A stretch of 64,000 nt of DNA from Thalassotalea sp. PS06. GTDB taxonomy: Bacteria > Pseudomonadota > Gammaproteobacteria > Enterobacterales > Alteromonadaceae. Location: positions 3,596,001 through 3,660,000 of the forward strand of contig NZ_CP041638.1 of NCBI RefSeq assembly GCF_007197775.1, read 5' to 3'. Under the pieces are notes generated by a model. The model ran no database searches. It saw nothing but the letters and a program-made list of their open reading frames with translations, and was not told the DNA's origin. A program made the translations under genes and the position numbers. Shown here one piece after another: positions 1 through 8,769 of this stretch. Positions within the stretch are counted from its first letter, which is position 1; the number at the start of each line of letters is the position of its first letter.

Positions 1-586
1 CAAGGTGCTGATATCCCCAGGCCAGCATGCCAAGAACTACAAGCAAACCGCAAAATGAAAACAAAATCTGATTCACTTCAAACCACAGTACGAGGTAAAA
101 AGATGTCAGTAAGGTTCCTAACGCACTCCCCATGGTTGAAACGAAATAAAGCAGCCCGGCAATTTGTCCACTCTCGTCCTGGTGCGTTACAAGCAAGCGA
201 ATCGAGTAGGGCGAAATCATTCCCAAAATAACCGTCGGCACCAGAAATAAGATGGTTGATGCCACCAGAGAGCCATAACGACTGTCTTCAATATTGATAA
301 ACACCCAATCGAGAATATTGGTGGTGAAATAAATCAGGGGTAACAGGGTGGCACCTGCAAGCATAAAGATCATGCCAAATCTTTTCAGTGATGGGTTTTT
401 CATTGATAAGCGACCACCATATAAGTAGCCTATTGATAATGCCAACATGAACACAGTAATAATGCTGCCCCAGACGTGAACGCTGGAACCAAAGTAGGGC
501 GCGAGAATTCGACCTCCCAGTAACTGAATACCCATAATGGAAAAGCCACCAGAGAAGGCGAGAAGAAAAATTAGAGGATTTTGCAC
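1..586 (-). CDS. Spermidine-synthase-like membrane protein, N-terminal part (partial)
   Basis: This gene runs off the left edge, so only about 195 N-terminal residues are visible. Translation of the minus strand from a GTG at 586 gives a hydrophobic protein of about six membrane helices, including the segments GGFSIMGIQLLGGRILAPYFG, SIITVFMLALSIGYLYGG and ILFLVPTVILGMISPYSIRL. The pattern 'E/Q-x-x-x-x-R-x-LAPYFG...W' near the start is typical of the membrane half of fused MFS/spermidine-synthase-like proteins. Their C-terminal Rossmann aminopropyltransferase-like domain would lie outside this window. An in-frame TAG lies five codons upstream, so GTG 586 is the first usable start, although no strong ribosome site is visible. 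Substrate and role are unknown. Confidence 0.7.
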   Translation of the reverse strand, partial: MQNPLIFLLAFSGGFSIMGIQLLGGRILAPYFGSSVHVWGSIITVFMLALSIGYLYGGRLSMKNPSLKRFGMIFMLAGATLLPLIYFTTNILDWVFINIEDSRYGSLVASTILFLVPTVILGMISPYSIRLLVTHQDESGQIAGLLYFVSTMGSALGTLLTSFYLVLWFEVNQILFSFCGLLVVLGMLAWGYQHL

Positions 587-654
587 GGTACAACCACAAA
601 GCTAGCAATTAACATGGAGTTAACTTACCAGTGAAAGGCTTGCACAGGCAATAG

Positions 655-1677
655 TTATTTGGTGCGGTTTGATGACTCTCGAGTAATCAACTGGGTTGGC
701 ATTAATACGGTTTTTGGCTTCGAACCGGCGATCATGCTCAACAGATTATCCACCAAAAGTTGCCCTGCTAATAGGGTATCCTGTTTCGCCGTCGTTAAGG
801 TTGGCTTGGTAAAGCTTGCCATTGGAATGTCATCGAAGCCTACAACTGCGACATCGTCTGGAACCTGTAAACCAGATTCCTGAAGCGCGCGCATAGCACC
901 TATGGCAATCAAATCACTGGCACCAAATAAACCATCAAATGGAATGCCTTTATCCAGCAAAGATTTTGTCGCCCGATATCCCGCTTCTTCTGAAGATATC
1001 GCATTTGCCTGAAGGTCAGGATTTACCGCTAACCCGGCAGCTTCCAGAGCCTGTTGATGTCCTTTATAACGACCCAGGAACTCAGGTGCAGCTTCAGAAA
1101 TTGTACCGATAAAAGCGATATTGTTACTGCCCTTAGATATCAGATGTTCGGTCAATCGCTTGCCGCCGCCAATATTATCACCACCGATACTGGTAACCGG
1201 CATATCCGTTACTTCCGCTCCGAATCGAACAAAGTGCGTACCCTGTTGATGCAAGTGCAAAAGCTTGTCCCGGTAATCGGTGTAATCACCATAGCCAAGC
1301 AGGATGATGCCGTCGGCTTTATTACTATCTGCGTATTCAGCGTGCCAGTCATTTTCCATTTCCTGAAATGAAACCAGCAAATCATAACCCGAATTAGAAC
1401 AGGCTCGAGTAATTGAACCTAACATGGTCAGGAAAAAAGGATTGATTTTTGATTCATCGGCACCTTTGTCTTCAAACAACAGTAAGGCAAGGGTATTACT
1501 TTGTTGTGAGCGCAGGTTTCGGGCGTTTTTATCGACTTTGTAATTCAGCTCTTTGGCGATCGCCTGAATCTTCTTTCTGGTTTCTTCATTAACCAAGGGA
1601 CTGTTACGCAATGCCCGGGAAACCGTGGACTGAGAAACACCGGCACGATAGGCAATATCAAATGAGGTTGCTTTCAC
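655..1677 (-). CDS. LacI-family transcriptional regulator, probable maltodextrin repressor
   Basis: A 340-residue LacI/GalR protein. Residues 1-55 form the helix-turn-helix and hinge (SFDIAYRAGVSQSTVSRALRN, then an LNYKVDKNARNLR-type hinge helix). Residues about 60-335 are a periplasmic-binding-protein-like effector domain, with the typical DGLFGASDLIAIGAMRAL and VPDDVAVVGFDDIPMASF segments. It starts with GTG, with no clear ribosome site, and lies last in the minus-strand run pullulanase, GH97, transporter, regulator. I infer that it senses a malto-oligosaccharide and binds the paired 14-bp operators at 8481 and 8615. A weaker half-site (AATACGT) lies just before its own start, hinting at autoregulation. 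Family is certain; ligand is inferred from context only. Confidence 0.9.
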   Translation of the reverse strand: MKATSFDIAYRAGVSQSTVSRALRNSPLVNEETRKKIQAIAKELNYKVDKNARNLRSQQSNTLALLLFEDKGADESKINPFFLTMLGSITRACSNSGYDLLVSFQEMENDWHAEYADSNKADGIILLGYGDYTDYRDKLLHLHQQGTHFVRFGAEVTDMPVTSIGGDNIGGGKRLTEHLISKGSNNIAFIGTISEAAPEFLGRYKGHQQALEAAGLAVNPDLQANAISSEEAGYRATKSLLDKGIPFDGLFGASDLIAIGAMRALQESGLQVPDDVAVVGFDDIPMASFTKPTLTTAKQDTLLAGQLLVDNLLSMIAGSKPKTVLMPTQLITRESSNRTK

Positions 1678-1872
1678 AATAATACGTCTGGCTACAAATC
1701 GATGAGGAAAATGTTACCCCAACTTCAGCGGCTTGTATAGAAGAGAAGTAGTCAGTGCGCAGAACGTGAATATCTAAATCACTTGCAGAAGGCAGAATCC
1801 AACTCTGAAATCTGGCGTCTGCGCACTAAACTTTAGTCTCGGTTATATAGATAAGTTAACCGAGGATTGTAA

Positions 1873-3321
1873 CTATTCACTGTCTTTAACCAGACCTACC
1901 GATAATGCCGCAAATAGCATTGATACACCTGCTAGCATAACAATGTATATTGCATGATTATCAAACACGGCACTCAGGATCCAACCAGAGAATATACCCG
2001 ACACGATTTGCGGCGCAGCAATTGTAAAGTTAAAGATGCCCATGTAAACCCCGGTTTTACTAACCGGTAATGAGCCGGCAAGTATTGCATAAGGCATTGC
2101 CAGAATCGCCGCCCAGGAAATACCAATACCGATCATAGGTAGCAATAGATAAACCGCATCCTGTGGGATTTCTACTGAGGTGATTAACAAATTCACTTCA
2201 ACCACTTGCGAAGGACCAAGTAACATGAAGGAGAAATAACCTAATGCACCGGCCAGTAAAGATAGAGAGTAAACCAGCTTACGACCAAATTTATCAGCAA
2301 GTTTCGCCAGAAATACAGAGAAGATAGCCGCAAATAGTGAGTAAGCGGCAAAGATAATACCTACCCAGTCACCGGCAGCACCTTTGGCGTCCAGAACGGA
2401 TTGAGGTACTTCGCCAACAGATTCAATAAAGGCTGGATCAAACCACTGCACTTCAACGCCCCAGATATGCTGGGAAATCGCTGGCATTGAGTAAACCCAC
2501 ATAATGAACAACGCAAACCATGAGAAAAACTGCACAACCGCAAGCTGACGCATGGTATCTGGCATGGTTTTCATCAAACCAAAAAAGTTACGTAAGCTCT
2601 GGCCAATAGAGGTTTTCTTTTGATGCTCGGCGGCAATTGCCGCAGCATCTTCACCACGATATGCGTAGTACTCTTCAGGTGGATACTCTTTAGTACGAAA
2701 TACCGTCCAAAGTACCGAACCTAATAATACGGTTGCACCGATATAAAATGCCCAGGTAACCGACGGCGCAACTTCTCCCGCTTTTGCGGTATTTTCCAGA
2801 CCAATCACATTGGTAAGCACAAACGGAAGAATTGAACCTACCACGGCACCGATGTTTATCAACAAGGATTGAACCGAGTAGCCGATGTTGCGTTGTGAAG
2901 CTGGTACCATATCCGATACGAGCGAACGGAATGGCTGAAAACTAACGTTAAATGACGCGTCCATAAATGCCAGAATGATGGCACCAAATATCATCGGCGC
3001 CATAATCGCCACAAATAGCGGTGCGTTAGGCATCAAAATCATACCCAAAGCGGCCAGAATGGCACCGGCGAGAATATAGGGTTTGCGACGCCCAAAGCGA
3101 TTCCAGGTTCTATCGGATGCAGAGCCGACGATAGGCTGCACGATCAACCCCATGATCGGCGCAACTAACCAGAACAGTGAAAGTGAATGCAAATCCGCTC
3201 CGAGATCGGAGAGAATGCGACTAACGTTGGCATTTTGCAGGGCAAAACCAAATTGCACCCCTAAAAATCCGAAACTAACGTTCCAGATCTGCCAAAACGA
3301 TAATTGTGGCTTTTGTTTCAT
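1873..3321 (-). CDS. MFS (GPH/SLC45-type) sugar transporter, probable maltose/maltodextrin importer
   Basis: About 482 residues with twelve predicted membrane helices. The loop 2-3 motif VGSASDRTWNRFGRRKPYILAGA is characteristic of the SLC45/GPH sucrose and maltose symporters (G-x-x-S-D-R-x-x-x-x-x-GRRRP). The second half has the matching LADKFGRKLVYSLSLLAG. It should move maltose or short maltodextrins across the inner membrane with a cation. I start at ATG 3321 because an AAGAAG sequence sits about 7 nt upstream. ATG 3327 is nearly abutted by that sequence, and a longer reading to 3360 would add a non-membrane leader. It lies 64 bp after the GH97 gene and before the LacI gene, so probably in one operon. 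The sugar is inferred from its neighbours. Confidence 0.88.
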   Translation of the reverse strand: MKQKPQLSFWQIWNVSFGFLGVQFGFALQNANVSRILSDLGADLHSLSLFWLVAPIMGLIVQPIVGSASDRTWNRFGRRKPYILAGAILAALGMILMPNAPLFVAIMAPMIFGAIILAFMDASFNVSFQPFRSLVSDMVPASQRNIGYSVQSLLINIGAVVGSILPFVLTNVIGLENTAKAGEVAPSVTWAFYIGATVLLGSVLWTVFRTKEYPPEEYYAYRGEDAAAIAAEHQKKTSIGQSLRNFFGLMKTMPDTMRQLAVVQFFSWFALFIMWVYSMPAISQHIWGVEVQWFDPAFIESVGEVPQSVLDAKGAAGDWVGIIFAAYSLFAAIFSVFLAKLADKFGRKLVYSLSLLAGALGYFSFMLLGPSQVVEVNLLITSVEIPQDAVYLLLPMIGIGISWAAILAMPYAILAGSLPVSKTGVYMGIFNFTIAAPQIVSGIFSGWILSAVFDNHAIYIVMLAGVSMLFAALSVGLVKDSE

Positions 3322-3385
3322 TGTCATACTTCTTTTAATCGGCGCAAGCGCCATCCCCAAATTTTCATACCCTGGCTAGCAGACT

Positions 3386-5443
3386 CTATTGAGCCTGCAA
3401 ACGAATTGCGAATCCGCCGCTGTTGGCCATAGTTAGTTTTAATGTATCTTTAGCAGTCACCATTTTTTCTTCGATGGTGATCTCTGCAGGATTATCGACC
3501 CAGTTGGTTTTTTCTGAATCACGGTAAATCTGTGCCCGGTATTGTACGCCAGGCTTCAAGAAGGTCAACGCGACACTTACATCACGAGCATCTTCATCGG
3601 TTAATCCACCAAGGAACCAATCCTGACTATCGCGCTGCTGACGGGCAAAGATAACAAAATCGCCAACTTCGCCATCAAGGGCAATACTCTGCTCCCAATC
3701 GGTCGGTACATCGCGAATAAACTGGAACGCCGGTAAATTAGCTTCGTAATTTCGTGGCAAATCAGCAGCCATCTGGATTGGGCTATATAAGACCACATAC
3801 AAGGCTAATTGCTTCGCTAATGTGGTTTGCGGGCGGTTGGTATCCGCACCCAGGCCATTAAAGGTCATGTCAAAAATACCCGGTGTAAAATCCATAGGTC
3901 CAGATAACATACGCGTATAAGGTAAAATCGCAGCATGCTCAGGAGGATTTGGTGGATTACCCCAGGCATTGAATTCCTGACCACGGGCGCCTTCACGGGA
4001 AATCCAGTTAGGATAAGTACGACGCAAACCCGTATCTTTCACTGGTTCATGGGTATTGATAGAAATCTTGTGTTTCGCAGCAAGCTTTACATTGTACAAA
4101 TACTCATTCACCATAAACTGGCCATCGTGCCACTCTTTGCGGGCAACACCATTTTCATCGATGCGTTTGATATTACCGCCATCGGCAACATAACCGGTCT
4201 TCACCTGAGCCACGTCATGCTTTTCATACAACGTAAAAGCATCTTCCATCTGGTTGCGATAGTTAGTGACATTACCTGAGGTTTCATGGTGACCAATCAG
4301 ACGCACACCTTTGTCTTGACCATATTTGTGGATAGCTTCCATGTCGAAATCGGGATAACTTTCGGTGAAGCTAAATACATCACCATTGAAGAACCAGTTG
4401 CCATCCCAGCCAATATTCCAGCCTTCAACTAAAACACCATCAAAACCATATTTGGCAGCAAAATCCATATAACGCTTAACTTCACTGGTTGTTGCACCGT
4501 GTTTATCACCACTGCCCCAGGTGTTTTCGTTAATATGCATGCCCCACCAAATACCAATGTATTTGCCCGGTTCAACCCAGGACACATCACCGAGTTTATT
4601 TGGCTCATTAAGATTTAGAATCAGGTGAGAATTTAACAGACCCGTGGCATCTTCACTGATTTGCACGGTGCGCCAAGGGGTATTAAACGCGCCTTGCTTT
4701 TTCACCAGTACACCATCAGACCAAGGGGCCAGATCTGCTTTCAGGAATCCATGACGGCGTTGATCTAAGCTCATCGCGGAATAATCAACTAACGCCGCCT
4801 CGTGAATACTGACATGTACGCCATTGGTTAATTTCATCGTAAATGGTGTGTGAGCACGATCGACATCGCGAAGCGAGGTGGTGTTATAAACGTATTCATA
4901 ACGATTCCAGCCTCGCGTTGGGATCCACCAGGCAGCAGCATCGGCGTTTTTCTCCATCACGAATTCGGTCAGCTCGTTGGTGATGTTAATTTCGTCTAAC
5001 CCTGCCTGTTCTGGAACCTCATAACGAAAACCAACGCCATCGTTAAATACGCGAACTCTTAAGCCATAAGTGTTGACGTTATCGCGATCCGCTTTGAATG
5101 TGACACTTAATTCATTATGGTGATCTAAGATTTCTTTGCTTTCACCCCAGGGCTGCTGCCAGGTTTGTTTTACCTGATTACGCTTACTCGAGTTAATTTC
5201 AAAGCCAGATTCAAAATAATCGCTGTCACGAAATACCAGGCCAAGCGCTGAAGGTTCAATCACTTCCTGACCGTTAAAATCAATGCGATATTTTGGCGTT
5301 TTATCGTCATCACTGACGGTAAAGGTAATTTTCCCATCAGGGGACGATACCGATACTTCTTTGGCCAAAACCGATGCACTAAATGCACTGGCGATGACTA
5401 CGAGATAGCAAAAGCTCTTGTTTACTTGTGTTAACTTACCCAT
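3386..5443 (-). CDS. Glycoside hydrolase family 97 alpha-glucosidase (SusB-like)
   Basis: A 685-residue exported enzyme. Residues 1-27 are a signal peptide (cleavage near SVLA-KE). An N-terminal beta-sandwich (about 30-280) is followed by a catalytic barrel (about 295-570) and a C-terminal beta domain. Glutamates in LIGHHE (E387), NTHEP (E466) and GARGQE (E490) match the inverting GH97 residues of Bacteroides SusB; the 24-residue spacing between the last two is the same as E508 to E532 there. This supports hydrolysis of alpha-1,4 (and possibly alpha-1,6) glucosides to glucose with inversion, in the periplasm. Start ATG 5443 has AAGGAAAG about 6 nt upstream. It is 38 bp behind the pullulanase gene, consistent with cotranscription. 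Confidence 0.93.
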   Translation of the reverse strand: MGKLTQVNKSFCYLVVIASAFSASVLAKEVSVSSPDGKITFTVSDDDKTPKYRIDFNGQEVIEPSALGLVFRDSDYFESGFEINSSKRNQVKQTWQQPWGESKEILDHHNELSVTFKADRDNVNTYGLRVRVFNDGVGFRYEVPEQAGLDEINITNELTEFVMEKNADAAAWWIPTRGWNRYEYVYNTTSLRDVDRAHTPFTMKLTNGVHVSIHEAALVDYSAMSLDQRRHGFLKADLAPWSDGVLVKKQGAFNTPWRTVQISEDATGLLNSHLILNLNEPNKLGDVSWVEPGKYIGIWWGMHINENTWGSGDKHGATTSEVKRYMDFAAKYGFDGVLVEGWNIGWDGNWFFNGDVFSFTESYPDFDMEAIHKYGQDKGVRLIGHHETSGNVTNYRNQMEDAFTLYEKHDVAQVKTGYVADGGNIKRIDENGVARKEWHDGQFMVNEYLYNVKLAAKHKISINTHEPVKDTGLRRTYPNWISREGARGQEFNAWGNPPNPPEHAAILPYTRMLSGPMDFTPGIFDMTFNGLGADTNRPQTTLAKQLALYVVLYSPIQMAADLPRNYEANLPAFQFIRDVPTDWEQSIALDGEVGDFVIFARQQRDSQDWFLGGLTDEDARDVSVALTFLKPGVQYRAQIYRDSEKTNWVDNPAEITIEEKMVTAKDTLKLTMANSGGFAIRLQAQ

Positions 5444-5481
5444 AAACTTTCCTTTTGTTTACGCTCAGCCAGGCCTGTTGG

Positions 5482-8361
5482 CTAACGAACGAATACCGCT
5501 ACCGTTAATTTGCCAACTTCAAAGCCTGAGTCTGTAACTCGACTTGCACTAATGATTGCATCATCACTTTGCTGTTGAGTTGGATGTAATTTCCAACCTT
5601 CAATATCGTTATAAGCAAAACGACTGGTCTTAGCCTGGTTGTTAAATATCACCAGAATCTCAGCAAATTTTGGATCTAGGTCAGCCTTGCCGTCGATGTT
5701 GTCTGCTAGCTTCATGGCGATAATGCCAGGTTGCTGTTCTTTACCGGTGTTTTCGAAAGTCACTCGCTGTTGAATGTCTTCAGCGGTTGGCAAACGGAAC
5801 AACTTCGACGACATGCGAATCGACAGATACTCGATAAAACGCTGTTTGGTCCAGGCAATATGCTCAGGCTTAACCAAATCACGACCTTCATTGTTGTTGA
5901 TTACATCGGTAATCAATTGCCAGTTTTGCTGATCTTTTTCCGCTGGTGGCAGACCAACATTGTAATTGTTGGTTTGCATCGCAAAATCGACCTGATTGAA
6001 CCAGTCGCCGTAATCGTAACTATCCCTTAGATACGCCTTAGAACGCAGTAATTCAGATCCCATGTGAATAAACGGAATACCTTGTGCCATCAATGGGTAA
6101 GCCAAAGACAACACTTGTACGCGGGCCCTGTCTTCAGTGCTCATGTCATAAGGCAAACGATACTGGTTGTTATCCCATAACGTCTGATTATCGTGTTTGG
6201 ACACATAGTTAACGGTATCGGCAGGATCTAAAGCGTAGCCGGTCGGCTGAGCACCGTAAGGAATATCTTTACCCAACACCTGTTCCCCCTGACTATTCTC
6301 AAGCGGGAAGGTAGCCAGGTTTCCGGCAAGACCAACACGGATTTGATCCATAGCATTGAGAGACTGAGATTGCTTATTTGCTACCAGCTCGTTGCCATAC
6401 GTCGTTAATTCATTTCCATAGGTACCCAGGCCATTACCAATGCCCTGAGCTTTACGGATATCATCGCCAGCTGCGTTAAGCGCACCGCCACGAACCGCAT
6501 CTCGCAAGCGGTCGCTAAAAGTACCAATTTCCGTTCCAGCTAGCTCAAGTTGGCTGGCTTGAACAAATCGTTGGTTATTGGCCACTTCGCCAAAGTTCCA
6601 ACCTTCGCCGTAGAAGTAGTTATCCGGATCAACGGCGTGAACCGCTTTTCTTGCTTCAAGCATCAAATCTTTAGGCTGGTGCCCCATTAAATCGAAACGA
6701 AAGCCGTCAATCTTGTAATCACGAGCCCAGACAACCAGAGAATCAACCATCAATTTCGCCATCATCGAACGTTCTGTTGCGGTATTATCACAGCAGGTTG
6801 ATTGTTCGATATCACCAGTTATTGGGTTAAGGCGCTGATAGTAATCAGGCACGATTTTATCGAGGACAGACGTAGTTTCCAGGCCTGCTTTGTGGGTGTG
6901 GTTATAAACCACATCCATAATCACCCGAAAGCCCATATTGTGCAGGCTTTGCACCATTTCCCGAAACTCGACGATACGCGCCATGCCCATCGCGTCAGTC
7001 GCATAACTGCCTTCTGGAACCGTATAGTGGAAAGGATCATAGCCCCAGTTGTAATCGTCAATATCACGCCATTGGCTTACTGCTTGCTGGGCTTTGTCAC
7101 TCATTGGGTCGAAGGTTTCTAATACCGCGCGCAGTGTCTGTTGCGATTGCTCTTCATCAAGCTTATTTTCGCCCTGACACCAGACATGTTCAGCTTTCAG
7201 TGAACATAGCTTAGCAACCGTATCATCCAAAGAAACGCGCAGCTTCGGATCTTCGTTTACGGTACCGATATCAAAGGCAGGTAATAGGTGGATATTATTC
7301 AGGCCCGCTTGTTTTAACTGTTTAAGGTGACGAATACCGTCGCTGGCTTTTTCACTAAAAGCCTTATATTTGCCGACAAAATCTGAGTTGCTCAGAGCGT
7401 TATCATGGGCGGAAAAATCACGGATATGAGTTTCGTAAAACACATTGTCCTCAAAATCCTGCACTTCTGGAACCTGATGCTGTTGCCAGCCTGCAGGCAT
7501 TGTTTCGGCACCATCAAGGTTAACTAGTTGTGAGTACTCACTATTTGTTGACAATGATAAAGAATAAGGATCGGTAGTGGTGATATTAACGACTTTACCT
7601 GCATCAGGATGGTAAATTTCGAGAATATACTGATAGTAATAACCCTGATAGTCCCCGGAAAGATCTCCGGACCAAATTCCGGTGCTAGTATCTTCACTAA
7701 GCTGAACTTTGGCCGGTTCTGCCGGCACACCAGGTTTTTCAAACAAAGTTACCGATACGGATTTCGCCGTTGGTGCCCAAAGCGAGAACTGAGTATTGGA
7801 TTCACCAGCTTGTTTTGAGGTGGCGCTACCGAACCTAGTATATTCATCGGCATCATTGCTACCGGATGTATATAAGGCATCTAAAAGATTCCCGAACTGC
7901 ACAGCAGTTGCAAAAGTAACCTGCTGACTTTCATCAACATTTATCAAATATAAAGGTCCCTTTACTAAACTGCGGATATCTGCGTCTGGCAAAGTTAACT
8001 GATAAGACTGACGAGCGGAAAAACTCGCCAGATGTGGATATTTTGTTGCCAGTTGTTCAGACATCTCATTGACTTGCAATGGATGCAGTTCGCTGACCTG
8101 GCCAATCATGTCGATTGAAGTCAGGTAGGCTTTTTCCGCCAAAGGATCGGTTTGACCGTCAACCAAAACAATATGATTTTGTTGTAACCAGTGAGCCTGA
8201 GCCGACTTGGTAGCTGCGAGTATTTGCTTTGCTGAAATCTCTGGCTGCTGACCTTGTTCGTCAGCCTGACACCCTGAAAGGGCAATCATTGATATAGGAA
8301 GAAATAAGGAAGCAGACGTCTTCAAAATCTGAGCAAACCTGAGGGAAGGGGCTTTAATCAT
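5482..8361 (-). CDS. pulA: Lipoprotein pullulanase-type alpha-1,6-glucosidase (GH13)
   Basis: A 959-residue debranching enzyme with a lipoprotein signal ending in LSGC (Cys31), so it is membrane anchored and faces the periplasm or cell surface. An N-terminal pullulanase-type region is followed by a CBM48-like module (about 190-265, FSLWAPTAKSVSV). The GH13 barrel carries the pullulanase signature YNWGYDP (about 438-444), region I VIMDVVYNH (about 480-488), the nucleophile in GFRFD (D557), the acid in YGEGW (E586) and region IV KHDN. It hydrolyses alpha-1,6 branches in pullulan, glycogen or limit dextrins. It is the first gene of the minus-strand operon, and its start at 8361 faces the shared promoter region. 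All key catalytic residues are present. Confidence 0.95.
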   Translation of the reverse strand: MIKAPSLRFAQILKTSASLFLPISMIALSGCQADEQGQQPEISAKQILAATKSAQAHWLQQNHIVLVDGQTDPLAEKAYLTSIDMIGQVSELHPLQVNEMSEQLATKYPHLASFSARQSYQLTLPDADIRSLVKGPLYLINVDESQQVTFATAVQFGNLLDALYTSGSNDADEYTRFGSATSKQAGESNTQFSLWAPTAKSVSVTLFEKPGVPAEPAKVQLSEDTSTGIWSGDLSGDYQGYYYQYILEIYHPDAGKVVNITTTDPYSLSLSTNSEYSQLVNLDGAETMPAGWQQHQVPEVQDFEDNVFYETHIRDFSAHDNALSNSDFVGKYKAFSEKASDGIRHLKQLKQAGLNNIHLLPAFDIGTVNEDPKLRVSLDDTVAKLCSLKAEHVWCQGENKLDEEQSQQTLRAVLETFDPMSDKAQQAVSQWRDIDDYNWGYDPFHYTVPEGSYATDAMGMARIVEFREMVQSLHNMGFRVIMDVVYNHTHKAGLETTSVLDKIVPDYYQRLNPITGDIEQSTCCDNTATERSMMAKLMVDSLVVWARDYKIDGFRFDLMGHQPKDLMLEARKAVHAVDPDNYFYGEGWNFGEVANNQRFVQASQLELAGTEIGTFSDRLRDAVRGGALNAAGDDIRKAQGIGNGLGTYGNELTTYGNELVANKQSQSLNAMDQIRVGLAGNLATFPLENSQGEQVLGKDIPYGAQPTGYALDPADTVNYVSKHDNQTLWDNNQYRLPYDMSTEDRARVQVLSLAYPLMAQGIPFIHMGSELLRSKAYLRDSYDYGDWFNQVDFAMQTNNYNVGLPPAEKDQQNWQLITDVINNNEGRDLVKPEHIAWTKQRFIEYLSIRMSSKLFRLPTAEDIQQRVTFENTGKEQQPGIIAMKLADNIDGKADLDPKFAEILVIFNNQAKTSRFAYNDIEGWKLHPTQQQSDDAIISASRVTDSGFEVGKLTVAVFVR

Positions 8362-8480
8362 ATACTTTTCCGTACCATTAACAGGCTAGCGCGCAGCCTG
8401 AGAAAATAGTGTTTAAAACCAGAGTCCTGGACTTGGTTTTGACTTTCGCTAGGATGCTCGAACCTCTGGCAATTAGCAAA

Positions 8481-8494
8481 TGCATACGTATTCA
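8481..8494. promoter_or_regulatory. LacI-type operator, copy 1
   Basis: TGCATACGTATTCA, a near-perfect palindrome centred on the CG of ATACGTAT, as expected for a LacI-family operator. It is the exact reverse complement of the site at 8615-8628, with centres 134 bp apart. The match to the locally encoded LacI-type regulator is inferred from family properties and position. Confidence 0.75.
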
Positions 8495-8514
8495 AGCATT
8501 AATGAGGGTGTCAC

Positions 8515-8528
8515 AATATTGCAATATT
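8515..8528. promoter_or_regulatory. Perfect 14-bp palindrome between the operators
   Basis: AATATTGCAATATT reads the same on both strands. It sits between the two LacI-type operators, close to mid-region. It could bind a second regulator or be part of a promoter; its AT-richness makes chance occurrence possible. Confidence 0.35.
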
Positions 8529-8614
8529 CACCCAATAACCTATTGTTTTAAGTGCTTTTTAATCCGCCCTTGTTAATCACTGGTTAAAGTTGTTACACCC
8601 GCACACGTCTTTTA

Positions 8615-8628
8615 TGAATACGTATGCA
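8615..8628. promoter_or_regulatory. LacI-type operator, copy 2
   Basis: TGAATACGTATGCA, the exact reverse complement of the site at 8481-8494. It lies about 140 bp upstream of the TonB-receptor start, while copy 1 is about 120 bp upstream of the pullulanase start. Each divergent unit therefore has one proximal site, and looping between the two is possible. Confidence 0.75.
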
Positions 8629-8769
8629 GGGAATTCTTTTATCGGACCAGTGCCATTAACATAGTCAGAATCCGCAAAAAGTGGGTGATTTTTGTACAAA
8701 AAACACATATAACTTAATCAGGATGATTAAGACAATAATGATGCATGGATGTATACGGGGAGAAACAAT

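Larger units (their letters stand above)
8362..8769. promoter_or_regulatory. Divergent promoter region between the pullulanase operon and the TonB-receptor operon
   Basis: This 408-bp gap separates two divergent transcription units of the glucan locus. It holds two 14-bp operator-like palindromes with core ATACGTAT, at 8481-8494 and 8615-8628. A perfect AT-rich palindrome lies between them (8515-8528), and a TTTTTGTACAAAAA palindrome lies at 8689-8702. I could not assign -35/-10 boxes with confidence. No coding sequence is evident. Confidence 0.75.

Noticed and set aside
288..608. Short reading frame of 106 codons near the left edge
   Set aside because: It is a wrong-frame shadow of the spermidine-synthase-like membrane protein, whose true frame runs 586 to the edge.
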